From a bacterium (GTDB taxonomy: Bacteria; Fidelibacterota; Marinisomatia; Marinisomatales; TCS55), in assembly GCA_004321715.1 (NCBI GenBank), contig SGYN01000002.1:52882-116881 (forward strand): a DNA stretch of 64,000 bases, given 5' to 3'. Under the pieces are notes generated by a model. It searched no databases and was not told the DNA's origin. It saw only the letters and a program-made list of their open reading frames with translations. The translations under genes were made by a program, and so were the position numbers. This document shows, in pieces, positions 58,874-64,000 of the stretch; position 1 is the first letter of the stretch; every line of letters starts with the position of its first letter.

Positions 58874-61291
58874 TTAAAAATCAAAGCTAATTGATGTTAT
58901 TATCTGACGTGGCATATTTGGCCTTAAACCTGCAGGTCTATTTGCAACGGAAGATTTTGAATTTGTTACATTATAAAACTTTATTTCAAAAATTATATTT
59001 TTATTAATTTTATATTTTGAAACAATATCCAAAGTATTTATCGCATCAGTACTATTAGTTTCTGATAATTCATCTCTTCCAGCAACAGTTCTCGTCTTAT
59101 CAATATGCTTAAATCTCAAGTAAGTTTGACTTTTTCCCATATCCATTCCAATCCTTGCGTGAAGCATATTGCGTGGAACATAAGGTAATTCATCATCTAT
59201 AGAGACATCCCCCCATGGATCGAAATCACTATCAAAATTATTTTTGAATTTTGCTATAGTGTAAGTATGGGAAAACGAAAAAGGAACTAAAAATTTATTC
59301 ATATTAATAAGATTGCTATATGATAATTCAATACCATTTATCAGGACTTTTCCACCGTTAAATTGGGCATAGGTACCAGACCCTGCAGCTTCAGTGTCCT
59401 CTCCAAGCAAATTTTTATAATCATTATAGAATGTAACTAATTCAGCATTGTGGAATCCTTGATTAAAACGAAATCCTAACTCAAAATTATTACTTTCTTC
59501 AGGTAGTACTTCATCATCATCATCAAAGCCGGGCCCAGGTGGTGAAAAACCTTTATGTATACCAGTAAAAATTTGAGCCCCCTGGAACAACTGATACGCT
59601 AAACCGATTCCAGGAATAAATACTTCTAATTTATCTTTTTTTATTGAAGAAGCTGTTGAATCACGGTTTACATCAGAACCCCAATCTTTTCTTTGAAGAT
59701 AGATTGATTCCATTCGAGAACCAATAGTTATGATTGTTCTATTTAATTTTAATTCATTTTCAATAAACATTGAATTAGCACTTGCTGTGTAGAGTCGATT
59801 ATTTTTACTTCCTTCACCCCAAATACCCTCTGTAGTCATGATTAAATCACCATTATTCATTTTATACTTATCTGATTTTTGAAATCTATTCATTTCGTCA
59901 GAATGAACCCTAAATCCAAACATCAAATCATTTTGTTTTCCAAAAAATTTAAAATTAGATCTTAAGATAGTTTGGAGACCACTCGACTCATATATTCTAT
60001 TATTTGCCTTAATATCATAAATATCATCAATACTATTATTAGCAGATAGTAATTGATAAGTTGAATCTGCGCCGGCATTATTACTTAAAATTGATCCTAT
60101 GCTATATCCATTAACTTTATTCAATTTATACCAATTCCGATGAAAATGATTATTATACAATGTTGAAGTAATATCTAAGTTCTCAAAAGGCTTTATGATT
60201 GCTGTTAAGGAAAATTGTTCGTGATCAGCATCCATTTTATCTTTCTGAGAAGCTCTGTATCTCATAAAAGGATTTTGATCAAAGTCATCTCTGGTTAAGC
60301 CTAAATAGGTCTCATTACTAATTTCATCGGTACTACTCAATTTTAATTGTAGAAGAGCTAAATCAGAACTTGTATTAATTCTTGCTTTAAACAAAAAATC
60401 ATTTTTATCGTATCCTGTGTTGCCTCCACCTTGTAATTCTTTAAATCCTCCGGCTTCTTCATTATGTGTTTGAAACATTATTCCATAATTATTGGCAGAC
60501 ATACCAGATTTAAATTTTACAACTTGTGAACCATATTCACCTATGGATAATAATCCATTGAAATCCAATTCTTTAGGAATCGATGCAGATATATAATTAA
60601 TTGCTCCTCCTGTAGAATGAGGTCCATATTTTACCTGAGAAGAACCTTTTCTAATCTCAAAAGATTCCATTCTACCAGCTGTAGGTGAATAATAAGCAGC
60701 TGGTGAAGAATATGGTGCAGGAGAGATTAACACTCCATCTTCCATCATATTTATTTTTGAGGATCTTTCCAGTCCGCTACCTCTCATGCCAATATTAGGC
60801 CTTAAACCATACCCATCTTCTTCCTGCAAGTAAACTCCAGGGACTTGCGAAATAACCTTATTTATATCTGTATCATGAAATTCTAAAACCTCATTCTTAG
60901 ATACTATTGATAGTGATCCGGGAATTCGATAAAAATTTTGACCGATGCCAGATATTCTAGATCTATCAGCTAGCACATTAATGGCAGAAAGTTTTATTGC
61001 ACTTTGTTCAAGCTGAATAATCATAGTATTTGATTCTGATAGCAAAACCATCTTTTCTAACCCAGCATAACCAATTGCAGTAATTTCAATTAATGCACTA
61101 TCACCCTTATTGCCTGAAAAAGAAAATATACCGCTAGGGTCTGAAACTGTACCTTCATTATCTTTATGTTTTATTTTTATGTTTGCCTCTACAATAGGCA
61201 TTCCAGTTGATGAATCAACTACTTTCCCTACAAATACATCAGCATTCACTAATTGAATTATTACTATAAGAAGAATCGAGAATCTATACAT
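58874..61291 (-). CDS. TonB-dependent receptor, probably iron (FecA-like)
   Basis: 805 residues. Signal peptide to ~17; carboxypeptidase-regulatory-like domain (~18-105, FVGKVVDSSTGMPIVEANI); plug (~115-240) with NIGMRGSGLERSSKINMMEDG and SSQVKYGPHSTGGAINYIS; barrel to the C-terminal IITSISFDF. The plug and the C-terminal NVTNSKSSVANRPAGLRPN fit the FecA group (ferric citrate or similar). It lies 33 bases downstream of an FTR1 permease behind a Fur-like palindrome, which supports iron uptake. Confidence 0.88.
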   Translation of the reverse strand: MYRFSILLIVIIQLVNADVFVGKVVDSSTGMPIVEANIKIKHKDNEGTVSDPSGIFSFSGNKGDSALIEITAIGYAGLEKMVLLSESNTMIIQLEQSAIKLSAINVLADRSRISGIGQNFYRIPGSLSIVSKNEVLEFHDTDINKVISQVPGVYLQEEDGYGLRPNIGMRGSGLERSSKINMMEDGVLISPAPYSSPAAYYSPTAGRMESFEIRKGSSQVKYGPHSTGGAINYISASIPKELDFNGLLSIGEYGSQVVKFKSGMSANNYGIMFQTHNEEAGGFKELQGGGNTGYDKNDFLFKARINTSSDLALLQLKLSSTDEISNETYLGLTRDDFDQNPFMRYRASQKDKMDADHEQFSLTAIIKPFENLDITSTLYNNHFHRNWYKLNKVNGYSIGSILSNNAGADSTYQLLSANNSIDDIYDIKANNRIYESSGLQTILRSNFKFFGKQNDLMFGFRVHSDEMNRFQKSDKYKMNNGDLIMTTEGIWGEGSKNNRLYTASANSMFIENELKLNRTIITIGSRMESIYLQRKDWGSDVNRDSTASSIKKDKLEVFIPGIGLAYQLFQGAQIFTGIHKGFSPPGPGFDDDDEVLPEESNNFELGFRFNQGFHNAELVTFYNDYKNLLGEDTEAAGSGTYAQFNGGKVLINGIELSYSNLINMNKFLVPFSFSHTYTIAKFKNNFDSDFDPWGDVSIDDELPYVPRNMLHARIGMDMGKSQTYLRFKHIDKTRTVAGRDELSETNSTDAINTLDIVSKYKINKNIIFEIKFYNVTNSKSSVANRPAGLRPNMPRQIITSISFDF

Positions 61292-61324
61292 TATTTTTCC
61301 TTACGAGTTTTATTTATTATATAA

Positions 61325-62146
61325 TTAATTTTGAGTTGAAATTCTTTTCCAGCTTACAAAAAGCCCACTAGCAACCGTTATCCAAGATAATAATTCAATC
61401 AAGCTTGGATCACCATTATAGCCAAACAATCCTTTCATCAATGCTCCGATATAACCCTTATCATGAAACAACGGATATGTGCCATCCGCATTTTTTGGTG
61501 GATTGATATCCCATATCCTTCCATAATCAGGAATTATACCTGCGGATTCAAGTTCATGTACACCATAAGCAAGCATACCTGAAGCAACAAAAATGAGTAA
61601 AATCGAACTCACATTAAAAAAAGTTTTAAGCGGCACATTTTTACCTTGAATAAAAATAACATAACCTATACTAATTGCTAAAAGTCCACCTAAAAGAGAT
61701 GCCGCAATTGAAACCCCTCCCTGTTTTAACATAATTCCATAAATAAATAATATTGTTTCAATTCCTTCTCTAAACACTGAAATAAATGCTAAACCAAAAA
61801 TACCATAAGCCATTTTTTCTGATGATATTGCTAACTCTGCCTGCTCTTCTAGTTCTGCAGCTATATTTTTATTTTTAGCCATCCAAATAATCATAGTGCC
61901 AAGAACAGCTGCAGCAACAATCATTACAATACCTTCAAATAATTTTTCAGCTTGTCCTGTGAACCCTCCTAATAATTTCTGAAAAAGAACTGAGCCTACT
62001 ACGCTTGCTATTAATGCAAGATAAACACCTTTCCACAATTGTTTAATAGCATCTTGCTGATTTGTTTTATTTAAAAATGTATAAAGAATCCCTATAATCA
62101 AGGAAGCTTCTAATACTTCTCTAAATACTATTATAAATTCTGCCAT
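61325..62146 (-). CDS. FTR1-family iron permease (EfeU-like)
   Basis: 273 residues with seven membrane helices. The two REGxE-type motifs are REVLE (residues 8-12; Val replaces Gly) and REGIE (~126-130). FTR1/EfeU proteins move Fe across the inner membrane. No EfeO or EfeB genes are beside it; the partner is the TonB receptor. It has a 120-base leader with a candidate regulatory palindrome and hairpin. Confidence 0.93.
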   Translation of the reverse strand: MAEFIIVFREVLEASLIIGILYTFLNKTNQQDAIKQLWKGVYLALIASVVGSVLFQKLLGGFTGQAEKLFEGIVMIVAAAVLGTMIIWMAKNKNIAAELEEQAELAISSEKMAYGIFGLAFISVFREGIETILFIYGIMLKQGGVSIAASLLGGLLAISIGYVIFIQGKNVPLKTFFNVSSILLIFVASGMLAYGVHELESAGIIPDYGRIWDINPPKNADGTYPLFHDKGYIGALMKGLFGYNGDPSLIELLSWITVASGLFVSWKRISTQN

Positions 62147-62169
62147 AATCTTTTATAAAAAAATTTACC

Positions 62170-62237
62170 TATCTAGGAAGCCCCTGCCTTATTTCTTGGA
62201 ACCAAACTTTAAAGGAGACGCTGAAACTTCCTAGATA
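62170..62237 (-). promoter_or_regulatory. Structured leader upstream of the iron permease gene
   Basis: TATCTAGGAAG (62170-62180) and CTTCCTAGATA (62227-62237) are perfect 11-bp arms enclosing 46 bases that hold further short complementary segments (CTCCTT with AAGG, TTGG with CCAA). In the minus-strand leader RNA of the FTR1 gene this would be a closed multi-stem element, 23 bases before the start codon, followed by seven T. I could not match it to a known riboswitch. Confidence 0.45.
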
Positions 62238-62254
62238 AGCAATCTTATTGTTAT

Positions 62255-62269
62255 TGAGACTAAGTCTCA
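62255..62269 (-). promoter_or_regulatory. Fur-box-like palindrome before the iron permease gene
   Basis: TGAGACT-T-AGTCTCA, a perfect 7-1-7 inverted repeat. It agrees with the TGATAAT-n-ATTATCA Fur core at five of seven positions in each half. It sits just downstream of a predicted -10 (62274-62279), where bound Fur would block initiation. Iron-uptake genes follow. Confidence 0.55.
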
Positions 62270-62273
62270 TTAA

Positions 62274-62302
62274 AGATTACTAAAGAATATTTCTTATGGC
62301 AA
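62274..62302 (-). promoter_or_regulatory. Promoter of the FTR1-TonB receptor operon
   Basis: Minus strand: TTGCCA (62297-62302; five of six of TTGACA), 17 bases, then TAATCT (62274-62279). The Fur-like palindrome follows five bases after the -10. Confidence 0.5.
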
Positions 62303-62338
62303 CTAAAATATGATTTTTTTTAAATGCGCTTACAGATT

Positions 62339-63127
62339 CTATTGATCGCTAGACTGAATCGCTTCGTAAATGCCATCCCAGAATTGGCATCTTGCTACCA
62401 GCATTTTTTTTGCAATATCTATTGATTGTCTCCATTTATCCTCATCATTACCGCATAATTGTTTTATCATTTTGTATGCTAATTGACTATGCGTATCGCC
62501 GTCCAGTGTAATATGTCTGTTTAAATAATATATAAATGTGCGCAAATTATTTTGATTGTTTTTACTAATTCTCTTGATCATTGAAGTGAATAACTCTGGG
62601 ATAATCTCTTCTCTGCCAAAAGTAAATGCGGATGCAAGAACATGAGTTGGCGCATCCTTAATTTCATTAAATGTTGTGCTTACAAATGTTGAAGCTGGAT
62701 TTGGAATATTGTCATCGATAAGAGATTGATTTACTGTTTTTCCCTGTTCAATCAATGCTATAAATTGATTAATTGTATGGATATTTGCCCCTGCTTCCGC
62801 CATGGACATTAAATATATTTCAAAATGGCTACTATATTCTCCTGAAGGGTCTATATCTGTTTCTTCATCTAAAACAATTTCATTAATTAATCGCGCGGAA
62901 ATTGAATTCCCTTTTGGAACCCAGGGAGTTTCAACGCAGGTTAATTGAATTTGTAATGCTTTAACGATTGACATGAAGTCCCAAACAGCAAAAATGTGAT
63001 GCTCCATAAATATTTGTACATGTTGAATATTGTTTATGGATTCATATAAGGGATGATTGCTTAGAATGTCACGCTCATCCTGCGTGGCGTCAAGTATTTC
63101 AAGAATGTTATTTTTAAAAATGGCCAT
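62339..63127 (-). CDS. DUF3050 family protein (haem-oxygenase-like fold)
   Basis: 262 residues, all helical. Conserved segments: IFMEHHIFAVWDFMSIVKALQ, CVETPWVPKG, DPSGEYSSHFEIYLMSM, and YLNRHITLDGDTHSQLA, which supply Glu, His and Asp residues at spacing seen in haem-oxygenase-like di-metal oxidases. The family is DUF3050; the enzyme activity is not established. It lies 35 bases after hemH and in the same direction, so it may act in haem or iron metabolism, but that rests on context alone. Confidence 0.8.
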   Translation of the reverse strand: MAIFKNNILEILDATQDERDILSNHPLYESINNIQHVQIFMEHHIFAVWDFMSIVKALQIQLTCVETPWVPKGNSISARLINEIVLDEETDIDPSGEYSSHFEIYLMSMAEAGANIHTINQFIALIEQGKTVNQSLIDDNIPNPASTFVSTTFNEIKDAPTHVLASAFTFGREEIIPELFTSMIKRISKNNQNNLRTFIYYLNRHITLDGDTHSQLAYKMIKQLCGNDEDKWRQSIDIAKKMLVARCQFWDGIYEAIQSSDQ

Positions 63128-63162
63128 TTATTTTAATCAAGTACGTCTAAAAAATATACACG

Positions 63163-63999
63163 CTAAATATTTAGAATTAAATCATTTAACAACTCAATAA
63201 AATTATCATCATCGTTTAAGCATGGAATAAATGTAAAACTTTCTCCTCCAGATTCTAAAAATGATTTTCTAGCTCTAAGATTTATTTCCTCTAAGGTTTC
63301 TAAACAGTCAGCAACAAATGATGGGCATAAAATCGCAATGTTTTTAATTCCCTGTTTAGAAAAATTAATTATTTCTTTATCGGTGTACGGATTCAACCAT
63401 TTGGGATCAATTATTGAAACCCTCGATTGAAAGCTCATCATCCATTTGTTATCATCAAGGTTTAATTTTTTTGCTGTTAACATTGAAGTTTTCCATACAT
63501 TTGATCGGTAACAATTCTTTGATGATTCACAATCAATTTGACAACAATCTGAACTTTGTAGACAATGGTTTCCATTTACATCCGACTTACGTATATGTCT
63601 TTCAGGTATACCATGATAACTAAAGATGATCTTATCAATTTTATTATTTAAATATGGTTCAATCGATTTTGATAATGCAGATATATATTTTGGATGATCA
63701 AAAAATGGCTTTATAAACTTCATATGCAATCTTGGATAATGCTCTTCTACTATTTTTTCAACATAGATCTCTGTTGAACGAGTAGTTGACATGGCATGGT
63801 GTGGGTAAAGAGGAACAATAATCACTTCATCAACTTTCTTATCCTTCAAATGCAATATTGATTTTTTTATTGAAGGGTTTTGATATCTCATAGCAATATC
63901 AACATTCCAACCTGTTTTGGTTTGTAATGCTTTTGCAATTTTTCTTGTATTCTCAATTAGGGGAGATCCATCTTTCCATATTATTTCATATGCTTTCTT
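63163..63999 (-). CDS. hemH: Ferrochelatase, C-terminal part (5' end outside window)
   Basis: The frame stays open to the window edge, past the internal Met at 63891, so the start is beyond base 64000. Motifs: GSPL near the edge, PLYPHHAMSTT, catalytic-His SYHGIPERHI, SFQSRVSIIDPKWLNPYTD and CPSFVADCLETLEEI. Between SYHGIP and SFQSR there is a Cys-rich insertion (CLQSSDCCQIDCESSKNCYR, six Cys), a place where some bacterial ferrochelatases hold a [2Fe-2S] cluster. It inserts Fe2+ into protoporphyrin to give haem B, consistent with the haem-rich respiratory genes in this window. Confidence 0.93.
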   Translation of the reverse strand, partial: KKAYEIIWKDGSPLIENTRKIAKALQTKTGWNVDIAMRYQNPSIKKSILHLKDKKVDEVIIVPLYPHHAMSTTRSTEIYVEKIVEEHYPRLHMKFIKPFFDHPKYISALSKSIEPYLNNKIDKIIFSYHGIPERHIRKSDVNGNHCLQSSDCCQIDCESSKNCYRSNVWKTSMLTAKKLNLDDNKWMMSFQSRVSIIDPKWLNPYTDKEIINFSKQGIKNIAILCPSFVADCLETLEEINLRARKSFLESGGESFTFIPCLNDDDNFIELLNDLILNI

Positions 64000-64000
64000 T

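Noticed and set aside
62170..62237. Known riboswitch (Mn, cobalamin, NiCo or fluoride class) in the FTR1 leader
   Set aside because: I could not match the conserved bases of these classes; only the closing stem is clear.

Overview
The window is AT-rich bacterial chromosome with tightly packed, often overlapping genes. Several traits point to a marine bacterium of the Fibrobacterota-Chlorobiota-Bacteroidota neighbourhood, most plausibly Candidatus Marinimicrobia (SAR406): large secreted proteins with FlgD/type-IX-like C-terminal domains, a PorV-like outer-membrane protein, a SecA insertion like that of Bacteroidota, a split b6f-type cytochrome b, and an ATP synthase operon that continues from par and bactofilin genes. 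This placement is inferred from gene content and was not tested by phylogeny.

Layout. 1-9.7 kb (+): the end of a TonB-dependent receptor, a large secreted protein, a PorV-like protein, a terminator, and a 1538-residue fusion of an acyl-adenylating enzyme with a possible kinase-like region and a GNAT domain. 9.7-23.9 kb (-): one respiratory gene block holding a HEAT protein, Rieske protein, split cytochrome b, an eight-haem cytochrome c, a cupredoxin-like protein, an A-type cytochrome oxidase (subunits I, III, IV, II and two small membrane proteins), and oxidase biogenesis genes (ctaA, ctaB, sco, DUF420). Next come tRNA-Leu(UAG) and a 1063-residue cohesin-like secreted protein. 27.5-35.3 kb (-): phoH, thiolase, acyl-CoA dehydrogenase, ilvE, nusB, secA. 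35.4-38.9 kb: a TatT-like lipoprotein (+), a nucleoside-phosphorylase-like protein, a small membrane protein and aspS (-). 39-48.9 kb (-): parA-parB-M23 peptidase-bactofilin running directly into atpZ-I-B-E-F-H-A-G-D-C, closed by a terminator. 49-56 kb (+): tdh-kbl (threonine to glycine), secD-secF, ogt, DUF502, plsY. 56-64 kb (-): an Omp85 protein, a lipoprotein, a 75-residue duplicated small protein with strong expression signals, a PD40 gene remnant, a TonB receptor plus FTR1 iron-uptake pair behind a Fur-box-like palindrome, a DUF3050 protein and the end of hemH.

How it works together. The central block encodes an aerobic chain: quinol, then a b6f-like complex with a predicted haem c_i, then an eight-haem cytochrome and/or cupredoxin, then the oxidase. 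The ATP synthase uses the resulting gradient. The oxidase subunit II and the eight-haem cytochrome end in nearly identical acidic Trp-containing tails, while the cupredoxin-like protein encoded between them ends in a lysine-rich tail. That pattern suggests a dedicated docking system and is the observation I would follow first. Iron uptake and haem synthesis at the right end fit the haem-rich respiration. I saw no prophage, insertion sequence or CRISPR array. The only gene-free stretch over 300 bases (58549-58873) holds a promoter, a ribosome binding site and the PD40 remnant.
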